The notes: generated from the sequence alone by a model not told the origin. A DNA stretch of 53,651 nucleotides from an uncultured Pelagibacteraceae bacterium (GCA_902581795.1 CACHPL010000004.1:1-53651); one strand, 5' to 3'. Positions 34,689 to 43,794 are shown, counted from the stretch's first letter. A program made the numbers and translations.

Positions 34689-35636
34689 TCAGATAGGAAC
34701 AGCTTTTTTTAATTTTAATGATTTAAATGCCGCGTTAGCTATTAGAAGTGATTTTTCACCATCATCAAATGTAGATCTGGGTTTTTTATTTTTTTTTACT
34801 AAATTATATAGATCGTTCAATTGAAGTTTGTAAGCTATTTTATATCTATCTATGAAAAAATTATATTTTTTCTTATTATCAGATATTAACATTCCTTTGT
34901 CTCCGAATATTTCTACTCTTTGATCGTACCCAAAATTACAGTGACGTGAATTATTAATGACTGTAATTACACCTTTTTTTGATTTTAAAACACATGTAGC
35001 AATTTCATAATCCTTAATTTTTTTAAATCTTGAGTCAGATAAATTGGTTGCGGATGCAAAAATTTCCTTAATTGGATCTTTGCCAAGATAAAATCTGGCT
35101 AAGTCAAAATCATGAATTGTCATATCTCTAAATATTCCTCCTGAATTTTTTAAATAATTAAAGGAAGGAGGAGCTGGGTCTCGACTTGTAATGATTATTT
35201 TTTCCAACTTACCTATTTTTCCAGACAAAAGAGATTTTTTAAGATGATAATGGCCTGGATCGTAACGCCGATTAAAACCCAATTGTATTTTAGGTTTAAA
35301 TCTTTTAATTTTTCTTCTACATTTAACTACTCTTTGAATACTAAGATCTAAAGGTTTTTCACAAAAGATTATTTTTTTATGTTTTGCAGCTAATAAAATT
35401 AAAGGTATATGTGTCGAAGTTGTAGATGAAATAAAAATTACTTTTATATTTTTGTCTTTGAATGCAATATTTGGATTTCTAATATATGTTGATTTGAGTT
35501 TTTTCGCAGCTCTTATAGATAATTTTTTATTGATATCGAATACATACTTAAGATTAAATTTTTTATTCACTTTTAAGTTTTGACCATGCATTATACCAAT
35601 TCTTCCAAGGCCGAATAATGCAACATTAATTTTCAT
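34689..35636 (-). CDS. iolG: myo-Inositol 2-dehydrogenase (Gfo/Idh/MocA family)
   Basis: 315 residues. Oxidises myo-inositol to 2-keto-myo-inositol with NAD+, the first step of inositol catabolism. Rossmann motif VALFGLGRIGIMHGQNL, FCEKPLDLSIQ with the catalytic Lys, GFNRRYDPGHYHLK (the IolG-typical NRRFD/YDP block), SGGIFRDMTIHDFDLARFYL with the catalytic Asp-His pair, and RHCNFGYDQRVEIFGDKGML. It lies between the CUT2 importer and the divergent iolE, which supports the inositol assignment. Lysine content is unusually high at the N-terminal half, in keeping with base composition. Confidence 0.87.
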   Translation of the reverse strand: MKINVALFGLGRIGIMHGQNLKVNKKFNLKYVFDINKKLSIRAAKKLKSTYIRNPNIAFKDKNIKVIFISSTTSTHIPLILLAAKHKKIIFCEKPLDLSIQRVVKCRRKIKRFKPKIQLGFNRRYDPGHYHLKKSLLSGKIGKLEKIIITSRDPAPPSFNYLKNSGGIFRDMTIHDFDLARFYLGKDPIKEIFASATNLSDSRFKKIKDYEIATCVLKSKKGVITVINNSRHCNFGYDQRVEIFGDKGMLISDNKKKYNFFIDRYKIAYKLQLNDLYNLVKKNKKPRSTFDDGEKSLLIANAAFKSLKLKKAVPI

Positions 35637-35698
35637 TTTATAAATTTTTTATTGTTTTTAGTACTGATATCTGCATTATCCTAACAAATATAAATAAA

Positions 35699-36598
35699 AT
35701 GTCAGTAAAATTAGGAATAGCACCAATAGCCTGGAGTAATGATGATATGCCAGAACTTGGTGGTGAAACATCTCTTGAGACCTGCTTGTCTGAAGCAAGA
35801 CAGGCTGGGTTTACTGGTATTGAGTCAGGGGGTAAATTTCCAAGAACATCAGATGAATTAATTCCAATATTAAATAAATTTGATATTAAATTATGTTCCG
35901 GCTGGTATGGGGCAAATTTATTAAAACGGACAGTTAAAGATGAAATGGAAAATCTAAGAGGTCAATTAAATTTATTTAAAGATTGTAAAGCCCCATGTAT
36001 AGTTTTTGCTGAAGTAACCGACTCAATTCAAGGAGACGGGAATAAGCCATTATCAAAAAGACCAACTCTAGATAATGATACTTGGATTTCTTATTGCAAA
36101 AAAATTAATGAAGTTGGAAAAAGACTTGAAGATGAAGAAATGCCGTTAGCTTATCATCATCATATGGGTACTGTTATACAGTCCGAAGAAGACACGATCA
36201 GGCTAATGCAAGAAACCAATGACTCGGTTAAACTTACAATTGATACTGGGCATATGTTATTTGCAGGTGGAGATTATTTAAAAATAATAAAAAATTTTAA
36301 AGAAAAAATTGCTCACGTACATTGCAAAGACATGAGAGAAAATGTTTTAAAAAAATCTTTATCTAAAAATTTAAGTTTTCGACACGCGTTTCTTGAAGGC
36401 GCTTTTACTGTTCCGGGTGATGGTTGCATAGATTATAAACCTGTTTTAGATCAACTTAAAAAAAATGATTATAATAGTTGGTTAGTTGTTGAGGCTGAAC
36501 AAGACCCAAAAAAAGCTAACCCGTTTGAATACGCAAAAAAAGGTTATTCTTATTTAAAAAAAACCGCAACTATAGCTGGATTTGAAATTATTAAATAA
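35699..36598 (+). CDS. iolE: myo-Inosose-2 dehydratase
   Basis: 299 residues, TIM-barrel metal enzyme that dehydrates 2-keto-myo-inositol to the trihydroxycyclohexanedione that IolD opens. Conserved blocks: LGIAPIAWSNDDMPELGGET, ARQAGFTGIESGGKFP, LCSGWYGANLL, PLAYHHHMGTVIQ with metal-side histidines, KLTIDTGHMLFAGGD, AHVHCKDMRE and EGAFTVPGDGCIDYKPVL. It diverges from iolG over 62 bp and ends 2 bp from the convergent pilin-like gene. With iolG and iolD it gives three consecutive pathway steps, although iolD is 12 kb away. Confidence 0.94.
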   Translation: MSVKLGIAPIAWSNDDMPELGGETSLETCLSEARQAGFTGIESGGKFPRTSDELIPILNKFDIKLCSGWYGANLLKRTVKDEMENLRGQLNLFKDCKAPCIVFAEVTDSIQGDGNKPLSKRPTLDNDTWISYCKKINEVGKRLEDEEMPLAYHHHMGTVIQSEEDTIRLMQETNDSVKLTIDTGHMLFAGGDYLKIIKNFKEKIAHVHCKDMRENVLKKSLSKNLSFRHAFLEGAFTVPGDGCIDYKPVLDQLKKNDYNSWLVVEAEQDPKKANPFEYAKKGYSYLKKTATIAGFEIIK

Positions 36599-36600
36599 GT

Positions 36601-37113
36601 TTATCTATAAACAGAAGTAAGTTCGTTATTTCCAGCTGCTACACATGGAGATTTTACACAAGTTCCGATAACCCACTCCGATCCAGCTTCTGAACTAATA
36701 TTTTGAGAACTTAAAAAAATAACTCCCATCTCAGTTGACTGACCAGCTTTTCCCTCTGCTTGTAGTCTGGGATCCTGTGCTTGCTTTAAAATTTCTTTGC
36801 TTGATGAATAAGGATTTACCATTTTCATATTACTATTAATATATTCAATAACTTTTATGGACAACCACTCACCATTACATGGATCACCCCAGGCCGTCTT
36901 TAAATTTTCATCACCTTGACCACAATTATTTATTTCTGAATTTATAAAATCAACAATTTGTTTATGGTTTGATTTTACAGTATTAGCTTTTTCCTCAACT
37001 GCAGATCTTGTCGACGCTGTCCACAGTAACATACCAACAACATAAACTGCGGATGAAAATACTAATAGTTCCAATAAACCATAGTTTTTAAATTTATTAA
37101 AAAAATTATTCAT
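36601..37113 (-). CDS. Small membrane-anchored protein with a pilin-like N-terminus
   Basis: 170 residues, not assigned with certainty. Residues 11-32 (YGLLELLVFSSAVYVVGMLL) form one hydrophobic helix preceded by a short Lys-rich segment and a Gly, with a Glu at +3, reminiscent of type IV pilins and pseudopilins, whose Glu is normally at +5. An amphipathic stretch (SAVEEKANTVKSNHKQIVDF) follows, then a globular part with four cysteines (NNCGQG, DPCNGEW, GTCVKSPC) that could form two disulfides outside the cytoplasm. No other pilus gene is in the window. It overlaps the dehydrogenase gene by 4 bp. Confidence 0.55.
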   Translation of the reverse strand: MNNFFNKFKNYGLLELLVFSSAVYVVGMLLWTASTRSAVEEKANTVKSNHKQIVDFINSEINNCGQGDENLKTAWGDPCNGEWLSIKVIEYINSNMKMVNPYSSSKEILKQAQDPRLQAEGKAGQSTEMGVIFLSSQNISSEAGSEWVIGTCVKSPCVAAGNNELTSVYR

Positions 37114-38066
37114 AATTTTACCATCATATATGGTTTTGTTTTATTTTCAAAAAAATCAATTATATTTTGAACTGTTTCAACGCTCATCCTTGATTTACAC
37201 TCGTTTGTAAACGTTGCAGAATGTGGACTTAACAAAACATTTTTATTTTTTAACAAAGGGTTGTTTGAATCTGGTGGCTCTTTTTCAAAAACGTCTAAAC
37301 CTGCTGCATATATTATTTTTAATTTTAAAGCTTTATCTAAATCAACTTCATTTACTATTCCACCGCGAGCAGTATTAATAATAATAGCATTACTTTTCAT
37401 TGTTTTTAATATTTTAGCATCAATAAGATTCTTAGTTTTTTCGTTTAAAGGCATATGTATTGAAACAAAATCTGATGTTTTTATTGAAGTTTCAAGATTA
37501 TCTACTTTGTTGCCGCCGTAAGACTTAATAGTGCTCTCATCAACGAAAGGGTCAAAAACATTTACTTTCATATCAAAACCAAGACATCTCTTAATTAAAT
37601 TTTTTCCGATTCTGCCAAATCCTGCAATTAATATTTCTTTTTTATAAAGTTCATATGTTTCTATTTTGTTGGCATTTTTTTTGAAGTTTCCAGATCTTAC
37701 TTCTGAGTCGTATAAAGTTACACCTTTTGATAATGATAACATCATGTACATAACGTGCTCTGCAACAGCTAATGCGTTACCGGTAGCGGTTATAAGTAAA
37801 GTTATATTATTTTTTTTTAAATGATTAATGTCAACGTTATCATAACCAACACCATGACGAGAAATAACTTTAAGTTTCTTGCAATTGCTTAAAACATCAG
37901 AGCCTAATTTTGCAACACGTAAAGTCAAACCATCGAATTTTGGCAGCTTCTTAATTAGATTTTCTTTTGAGACATCATCAATAATTTCATACTCAAAATT
38001 TGGATGGTCTTCTAAAAGTTTTATTCCATCTTTGTGAAAATTTTCTACAATTCCGATTTTAAACAT
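37110..38066 (-). CDS. D-isomer-specific 2-hydroxyacid dehydrogenase (SerA-like)
   Basis: 318 residues, NAD-dependent. The substrate domain contains VISRHGVGYDNVD; the nucleotide domain has ILIAGFGRIGKNLIKRCLGF; the catalytic triad is visible as Arg in INTARGGIVNE, Glu in DVFEKEPPD and His in LLSPHSATFTNE. It lacks the ACT domain of long SerA proteins, so a hydroxypyruvate/glyoxylate or phosphoglycerate dehydrogenase of the short type is most likely; the substrate is open. The ATG is only 7 nt downstream of the tRNA-Glu CCA end on the same strand, and the gene overlaps the pilin-like gene by 4 bp. Confidence 0.9.
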   Translation of the reverse strand: MFKIGIVENFHKDGIKLLEDHPNFEYEIIDDVSKENLIKKLPKFDGLTLRVAKLGSDVLSNCKKLKVISRHGVGYDNVDINHLKKNNITLLITATGNALAVAEHVMYMMLSLSKGVTLYDSEVRSGNFKKNANKIETYELYKKEILIAGFGRIGKNLIKRCLGFDMKVNVFDPFVDESTIKSYGGNKVDNLETSIKTSDFVSIHMPLNEKTKNLIDAKILKTMKSNAIIINTARGGIVNEVDLDKALKLKIIYAAGLDVFEKEPPDSNNPLLKNKNVLLSPHSATFTNECKSRMSVETVQNIIDFFENKTKPYMMVKL

Positions 38067-38073
38067 AATATTT

Positions 38074-38148
38074 TGGCGGTCCCACGGGGAATCGAACCCC
38101 GATTAGATGATTGAAAACCATCTGTCCTAACCGTTAGACGATGGGACC
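38074..38148 (-). tRNA. tRNA-Glu (anticodon UUC)
   Basis: A 75-nt gene with encoded CCA (38074-38076). Acceptor stem GGTCCCA/TGGGACC, D arm GTCTAACGGTTAGGAC, anticodon loop TTTTCAA with TTC, T arm GGTTCGATTCC and discriminator G are present. Its 5' base overlaps the first base of the recJ stop codon TAG, and the hydroxyacid dehydrogenase ATG follows 7 nt after the 3' end, so it is embedded in a protein-coding run. Confidence 0.97.
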
Positions 38149-39911
38149 TAATTAATGTTAGCCTTATTAACAGAAATATCATCTATAATAAACTCTACTT
38201 TTCTCTGACCTTTCCATTCATTAAGACTTAACTTGCCTAAAATATTAATTTTTTTTCTGTCTTTTCTTAATAAATAAGTCTCTAAATCAGTTTTAATAGC
38301 ATTAAAAGTGACGCATTTGACTACTGATCCGTCTGGAGCAGTGAAGATTGTTTTAATGTGTTTTTCTCCAACAATCGATGATTTTAACAATTCAAGACTC
38401 TCAATAACAAAACGTGGCTCGGGATTTCCTGATCCAAACGGGGAGAGAAGATTAATCTCAGAATAAAAATTTTCATTTAATGCAGATGGTGAAATCTTAG
38501 AGTCGTAAAATAGATTATTTGTTCTATTAATTTTTTTCTCAATTTTTGAAAATTCTAAATTTATAAAATCTTTAAATTCTGATATTTTTTCTTCTTGTAA
38601 AGAAAAACCACCAGCCATTTTGTGGCCACCACCTTTTTTAATTATTTTTTTTTGGTGAGCCTTAATTATTAAAGCACCTATGTCGAAACCCAAAACAGAC
38701 CTAGCTGAAGCCCTGCCAAGTCCGTTTTCTACAGAAATTATAATTGTTGGCTTGTTATATTTTTCTTTTAATCTTGAAGCTATAATACCAATTACACCCC
38801 CATGCCAATTGTGACCGGATAAGACTATAGTTGGTTCGCTTTGATTTATTTTAATATTTTTTTCAATTTTATTTAACATGTTATTCTCTAGAATCTTTCT
38901 TTCTTTGTTAAATAGTTCGAGTTCAGATGCAATTTTAAATATTTCTTTTGAATTATCACTTAATAATAAATTAGCTCCATGAGAACATTTACCAACTCTT
39001 CCTCCGGCATTTATTCTAGGACCAAGTATATATCCTAGGTGATAAGTATTTATATTGCTCTCAATTCCACAAATATTTTTTAAAGTTTTTATACCTAAGT
39101 TTGTTTTTTTTTTAAATATTTCTAGTCCTTGTTTAACAAATGCTCTATTAAGACCTACAAGTGGAACTACGTCACAAACTGTTCCGAGAGATACTAAATC
39201 TAAATAATTTAATAAATTTGGTTCATTTATATTGTTATCTTTGAACCATTTTAAATCTCTCAATTTTTTATTTAGAGCAACAAGAAACATAAAGCATACT
39301 CCTACAGCACAAAGATATTTTAGATTCGAATTATCATCAAATCTGTTCGGATTGACTATTGAATGTGCATCGGGAAGCTCTAACTCTGATTGATGGTGGT
39401 CTAATACTAATACATCTACATTCTTAGTTTTTGAATAATTAATAGCTTCAAAAGATAACGTACCACAATCTACAGTAAATATTAATTTTGATTCATTTCT
39501 AATTAACTTTTCAAAACCTTTTTTGCTAGGTCCATAACCTTCGGTTTTCCTATCTGGAATATAAATTTCTACATCTTGATTAATTGATTTAAAAAAATTT
39601 CCCAATAAAGCTGAAGATGTAGCTCCATCAACGTCATAATCACCAAATATTCCAATTTTATTTTTTTTTTGTATACTTTCAACAGTCCTGGAAACAGCTT
39701 TTTCCATATCCTTTAATATAAATGGATCTGGTATTAAATTTTTAATTTTAGGTTTCAAAAATAAATTGACATCTGCAACTTTAATTTTTCTAATTGCTAT
39801 TAGCTTTGATGTAATTTCGCTCAAATTTAAATTATCTTTTAAAAAATTAACAGACTCTTCGTTATAGGTTTTTGAAACCCAATCCTTGCCAAGAACGGAA
39901 CTCGTGCTCAT
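38148..39911 (-). CDS. recJ: Single-strand-specific exonuclease RecJ
   Basis: 587 residues. 5'-3' single-strand DNA exonuclease of recombination and mismatch repair, DHH superfamily. Motifs: IGIFGDYDVDGATSSALLG (motif I), IFTVDCGTLSFEA, VLVLDHHQSELELP (DHH), ARINAGGRVGKCSHGA, and the DHHA1 block SGHNWHGGVIGIIASRLKEK with KKGGGHKMAGGFSL. The C-terminal OB-fold is intact. It overlaps glpX by 4 bp; its stop codon overlaps tRNA-Glu by 1 bp. The hom-glpX-recJ order is common in alphaproteobacteria. Confidence 0.95.
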   Translation of the reverse strand: MSTSSVLGKDWVSKTYNEESVNFLKDNLNLSEITSKLIAIRKIKVADVNLFLKPKIKNLIPDPFILKDMEKAVSRTVESIQKKNKIGIFGDYDVDGATSSALLGNFFKSINQDVEIYIPDRKTEGYGPSKKGFEKLIRNESKLIFTVDCGTLSFEAINYSKTKNVDVLVLDHHQSELELPDAHSIVNPNRFDDNSNLKYLCAVGVCFMFLVALNKKLRDLKWFKDNNINEPNLLNYLDLVSLGTVCDVVPLVGLNRAFVKQGLEIFKKKTNLGIKTLKNICGIESNINTYHLGYILGPRINAGGRVGKCSHGANLLLSDNSKEIFKIASELELFNKERKILENNMLNKIEKNIKINQSEPTIVLSGHNWHGGVIGIIASRLKEKYNKPTIIISVENGLGRASARSVLGFDIGALIIKAHQKKIIKKGGGHKMAGGFSLQEEKISEFKDFINLEFSKIEKKINRTNNLFYDSKISPSALNENFYSEINLLSPFGSGNPEPRFVIESLELLKSSIVGEKHIKTIFTAPDGSVVKCVTFNAIKTDLETYLLRKDRKKINILGKLSLNEWKGQRKVEFIIDDISVNKANIN

Positions 39912-40858
39912 TTTTTTATAATATTTTTTACAATCTTTGATATTTTTTGACTTTTATGTAATGCAAATGTTGTAGCTTCAAATTCATTATTATTTAATAA
40001 GTTTATGCCCTTTAACATATCTCCGTCTGTAACTCCTGTTGCGCAAAATATGACATCACCTTTTACCATATCGGAAATATTATACTTTTTTTTTAAATCA
40101 GTAATCCCCAATTTTTTTGCCCTATTCACCTCATTGTCATCGCTTAAAACAAGTCTAGTTTGCATTTGTCCGCCTAAACAATCAAGTGCTGCGGCTGCTA
40201 ATACTCCCTCTGGACCACCACCTATTCCTAAATAAATATCTGTATTTGAATTATTATCGGCAACAGAAATAACACCTGTTACATCTCCATCTTGAATATA
40301 ATTAATTTTTACATTCAGTTTTTTTAAAGATTGAATAATTTTATCGTGCCTGCTTCTTTTGAGAACGCATGCAGTTAGTTTATAGGTTTGAGTATTTTTA
40401 GCTTCAGCAAGAAGTTTTATATTTTTTTCAACTGAATTATCTAAATCTAAAAGATTATTTGGAAGATCTGGTCCGACTGCAATTTTCTCCATGTATGTAT
40501 CTGGGGCAGACAATAAGTCACCTTTTCTTGTAACTGCTAGTACTGAAATAGCATTTGGTAAATTTTTTGCAGTAAAATTTGTTCCCTCTAGTGGATCTAC
40601 GGCTATATCGATTTCTTCACCTATTCCTGTACCCACACTTTCGCCAATAAATAACATTGGTGCTTCATCCATTTCTCCTTCGCCAATAACAACAGTTCCT
40701 TTCATTTTAACTTTATTCAGCTCAGTGCGCATTTCGTCAACCGCAGCTTGGTCTGCTGCGATCTTGTCATTTTTCCCTCTATATTTAGATGCGCCGAAAG
40801 CAGCACGTTCTGTTACCTTTATGAAATGACTTAATAAAATAGGATCTAATTTTTTCAA
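39908..40858 (-). CDS. glpX: Fructose-1,6-bisphosphatase class II
   Basis: 316 residues. Mg2+-dependent hydrolysis of fructose-1,6-bisphosphate in gluconeogenesis. Signature blocks: TERAAFGASKYRGKNDKIAA, VVIGEGEMDEAPMLFIGESV with metal-binding acids, EIDIAVDPLEGTNFTAKNLP, IGGGPEGVLAAAALDCLGGQ and IFCATGVTDGDMLKGI. A possible sedoheptulose-bisphosphatase activity cannot be excluded. It overlaps both hom and recJ by 4 bp, so translation is probably coupled. Confidence 0.95.
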   Translation of the reverse strand: MKKLDPILLSHFIKVTERAAFGASKYRGKNDKIAADQAAVDEMRTELNKVKMKGTVVIGEGEMDEAPMLFIGESVGTGIGEEIDIAVDPLEGTNFTAKNLPNAISVLAVTRKGDLLSAPDTYMEKIAVGPDLPNNLLDLDNSVEKNIKLLAEAKNTQTYKLTACVLKRSRHDKIIQSLKKLNVKINYIQDGDVTGVISVADNNSNTDIYLGIGGGPEGVLAAAALDCLGGQMQTRLVLSDDNEVNRAKKLGITDLKKKYNISDMVKGDVIFCATGVTDGDMLKGINLLNNNEFEATTFALHKSQKISKIVKNIIKK

Positions 40859-42150
40859 AACTCTTCAATTCTAATAAATTTCGGTTTATTTATAATAAAG
40901 CTCTTTCTCGATAGCTGCCTCATACATCTAATTATATTTCTATTTTTTGATTTATGCGAAACAATAACAATTGATGCAAATTTTTTACCTTTAAATGGAT
41001 TTTGTATCAATCTTTTAACTGAAATTTTATTTTTTGACATAATTTTTGTAATTGATGAAAGAACGCCTTTTTTATCAAGCACATCCAACCTTATATAATA
41101 TGAAAAAATTTTATTAGAAACGTCTAAGGTGTCTATTTTTTTTCTGTTAAAATATGAAATAGAAAATGGAAATTTTATATTACCTCTCAGAATTGAACAA
41201 ATATCAGAAACCAAAGCAGAAGTTGTGGCGCCTGGACCAGCACCCTCACCTTGAATTACAAATTTGCCAACTGGTTTTCCTTCTACGATAATTGCATTAA
41301 AAACATCATTAACATTGCTAATATATGACTCTTTTTTAATAAGGCAGGGGTGAATTCTTTGAATTAATTTATCATTTTCAAGTTCTGATACACCAAGATG
41401 TTTAATTTTATAACCTAATATTTCTGAATTTTTAATATCTATTCGATCAACATTGTTAATGCCTTCTACTTCAATTTTTTTTTTATTAATAAAGGAATTG
41501 AAAGCTAAAGCAGATAATATTAAAATTTTTGACTTTACATCGTCACCATTTAAATCTGATGCTGGATTATTTTCTGCATAACCCATTTTTTTTGCTTTAT
41601 CTAAAACCATTTTAAAGTCCATGTTCATATTGCGCATATTTGAGAGAATATAATTTGAAGTTCCATTTAAAATTCCATAAACTTTATTAATCTTGTTAGC
41701 CAATAATCCCTCTTTTAAAGATCTAATAATAGGAACACCACCAGCTACAGCGGCCTCAAATTCTAAATTTACCTTATTTTTTTCAGCAAGTTTGGATAGC
41801 TGATCGCCGTATTTTGATATCAAAGATTTATTAGCAGTCACAACATGTTTTCCGTTTTTTAAAGAATTAAATACTAATTTTTTAGCTGCACCTTCGCTAC
41901 CTCCAATAAGTTCAACTACTATATCAACATCTTTCATTTTAGATGCTTGCAAATAATTTTTTAACCATTTGTTTTTAGATATTTTAATTCTTCTTTTCTT
42001 TGATCTACTTTTGGCTGATACGTATTTTATATTCAAAGTTACATTTGTTTTTTTATTAATTTTCTTTTTATTTTTTATTAAATACTCGTAAAGATAAAGA
42101 CCTATATTGCCAAGACCAACTATTGCTATGTTATAATTTTTATTTTTCAT
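40855..42150 (-). CDS. hom: Homoserine dehydrogenase
   Basis: 431 residues. NAD(P)-dependent reduction of aspartate semialdehyde to homoserine, leading to threonine and methionine. Rossmann motif IAIVGLGNIGLYLYEYL, DIVVELIGGSEGAAK, NGKHVVTANKSLISKYG, EFEAAVAGGVPIIRSLKEGL, GILNGTSNYILSNM, ASDLNGDDVKSKILIL and a C-terminal ACT domain (about 350-431, LDVLDKKGVLSSITKIMSKN) that suggests feedback control by an amino acid. It lies 3 bp from the lipoprotein gene and overlaps glpX by 4 bp. Confidence 0.95.
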   Translation of the reverse strand: MKNKNYNIAIVGLGNIGLYLYEYLIKNKKKINKKTNVTLNIKYVSAKSRSKKRRIKISKNKWLKNYLQASKMKDVDIVVELIGGSEGAAKKLVFNSLKNGKHVVTANKSLISKYGDQLSKLAEKNKVNLEFEAAVAGGVPIIRSLKEGLLANKINKVYGILNGTSNYILSNMRNMNMDFKMVLDKAKKMGYAENNPASDLNGDDVKSKILILSALAFNSFINKKKIEVEGINNVDRIDIKNSEILGYKIKHLGVSELENDKLIQRIHPCLIKKESYISNVNDVFNAIIVEGKPVGKFVIQGEGAGPGATTSALVSDICSILRGNIKFPFSISYFNRKKIDTLDVSNKIFSYYIRLDVLDKKGVLSSITKIMSKNKISVKRLIQNPFKGKKFASIVIVSHKSKNRNIIRCMRQLSRKSFIINKPKFIRIEEF

Positions 42151-42153
42151 AAA

Positions 42154-42717
42154 TCACCGAGATGTTATATCAGGAAAAGGCTTATCTTTACTCATATCTA
42201 TAATTATCTTTGATATTTGATCAATATCACATTCTTGTAAATTTTTACATAACCTAACAAATGTAACGGGTTTTATTTTTTTATCTTCTTTAGTAATCTC
42301 AGATTTTGTATTTTTTTTAATTTCTTTTATCTCCTTAGTTTTTGTGATTCCCTTTGTTTTGTTAATAATGCTTTGCTTTGGTTTTTCATCTTTTTTCATT
42401 TTAAGTTTTGCAAGTTTTTTTCTTTGATCAAGAATTTTTTTAATATTTTCTTTACTTTTATTGCTGCCTAAAGTTTTGTTAACTTTGTCTTCGCTTTTTA
42501 AATTTTCTTTTAATAAATTTAATTCAACAAGGTCGAGACCTTCTTTTTTTTCCTTATCTGAGGTTATTGTATAAACCTCTATAGAAATATTATTTTTAAA
42601 ATAATCTCTCATTTCGTTCTTATTTTTACACGCATGATCCCCACAAATGTAGACTTGGTTTGGCTTAGCAGAACACGACAATAAAATAAAAAAAACAAAT
42701 ATTTGTATATACTTCAT
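42154..42717 (-). CDS. Lysine-rich lipoprotein of unknown function
   Basis: 187 residues. The N-terminus MKYIQIFVFFILLSCSAKPN is a lipoprotein signal with lipobox LLSC (Cys15). A short domain follows with a Cys pair (VYICGDHACKNKNEMRDYF), then a low-complexity, strongly basic and probably coiled linker (about 60-150, repeats of Lys/Glu/Thr). The C-terminal segment has another Cys pair (VRLCKNLQECDIDQISKII). I do not recognise the family. Its position between argC and hom does not suggest a function; the KNK-E-DYF motif hints at a small envelope domain conserved in alphaproteobacteria. Confidence 0.7.
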   Translation of the reverse strand: MKYIQIFVFFILLSCSAKPNQVYICGDHACKNKNEMRDYFKNNISIEVYTITSDKEKKEGLDLVELNLLKENLKSEDKVNKTLGSNKSKENIKKILDQRKKLAKLKMKKDEKPKQSIINKTKGITKTKEIKEIKKNTKSEITKEDKKIKPVTFVRLCKNLQECDIDQISKIIIDMSKDKPFPDITSR

Positions 42718-43751
42718 TAATTTAGTCCTAATTTTTCATTATAACCAAAAACTAAATTCATGTTTTGAACAGCTTGACCAGCTGCGCCTTTAATTAAATT
42801 ATCGATAGCAGAAAGAATTATTAATTTATTTTTAATATTTGATCTACATATTGATATTTCACAAAAATTTGTATTTAAAACATTTTCTGTGCCAAGTTTT
42901 CTGTTAATTGGCATTATTTTAACAAAATAATTTTTTTTATGATATTTTTTTAAATACTTATAAATTTTATTTAAGGGTATCCCTTTTTTAGTTTCTATAT
43001 ATATAGTAGACAACATTCCCCTAAAAGTCGGTATTAAATGAGGTGTAAAAATATAGTTAATTTTAATTTTATTTAATTTTCTGAATTGTTGGTCAATTTC
43101 ACTAGTATGTCTGTGTTTGTTAATACCATATGCATGAATTGAGGAAAACAGGTTTTTATGATTAAACTTTTTCTTTAAGTTTTTTCCTGCTCCGGAATAA
43201 CCGGATTTAGAATCGATAATTATATTGTTTTTTTTTATTAAATTATTTTTTAATAATGGTATTAGTGGCAGCTGAATAGATGTGGGGTAACATCCGGGGC
43301 AAGATATAATCTTAAAATTTGATATCTTATCTTTAACAAATTCAGGTATAGAATAAATAGATTGTTTCAATAAATTTACAGATCTATGTTTTTGTCCATA
43401 ATATTTTTTATAAATTTTCGGATCATTAAGTCTAAAGTCTGCTGCCAAGTCTATAATTTTTAAATTATTATATTTAATCAATTTTTTTGATATTATTTGA
43501 GCCTGGCCTGTAGGTAAGGAAGTAAAAAGAACGTCTACTTCATTCCAATCTACCAACTTAATATTTGATATTTTAGGTAATTTTTTATTTTTTATTGTTT
43601 TATCAAAAAACTGAATTTTTTTTCCTAACTTTTTTTGAGCACAAAGATATTTTATCTGGACCTTAGGGTGTCTAGAAAGAATCTTGATTAAATCCAATCC
43701 TACGTATCCTGTAGCCCCTACTACAACCACTCTTATTTTATGCGATGACAT
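42717..43751 (-). CDS. argC: N-acetyl-gamma-glutamyl-phosphate reductase
   Basis: 344 residues. NADPH-dependent third step of arginine (ornithine) synthesis. Rossmann start VRVVVVGATGYVGLDLIKIL, VDVLFTSLPTGQAQ, IIDLAADFRLNDPKIYKKYY, the catalytic Cys in ISCPGCYPTSIQLPL, SKSGYSGAGKN and the catalytic His in FTPHLIPTFRGM. It lies 43 bp downstream of rpsI and overlaps the lipoprotein gene by 1 bp. The rplM-rpsI-argC order is usual for alphaproteobacteria. Confidence 0.95.
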   Translation of the reverse strand: MSSHKIRVVVVGATGYVGLDLIKILSRHPKVQIKYLCAQKKLGKKIQFFDKTIKNKKLPKISNIKLVDWNEVDVLFTSLPTGQAQIISKKLIKYNNLKIIDLAADFRLNDPKIYKKYYGQKHRSVNLLKQSIYSIPEFVKDKISNFKIISCPGCYPTSIQLPLIPLLKNNLIKKNNIIIDSKSGYSGAGKNLKKKFNHKNLFSSIHAYGINKHRHTSEIDQQFRKLNKIKINYIFTPHLIPTFRGMLSTIYIETKKGIPLNKIYKYLKKYHKKNYFVKIMPINRKLGTENVLNTNFCEISICRSNIKNKLIILSAIDNLIKGAAGQAVQNMNLVFGYNEKLGLN

Positions 43752-43794
43752 AATTTCCTTATATCACTTTTAATTTTAATGAAAATAAATGATT

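Noticed and set aside
36664-36672. Second copy of the left arm TTCCGATAA
   Set aside because: It lies inside the pilin-like gene with no matching right arm, so it is probably chance.
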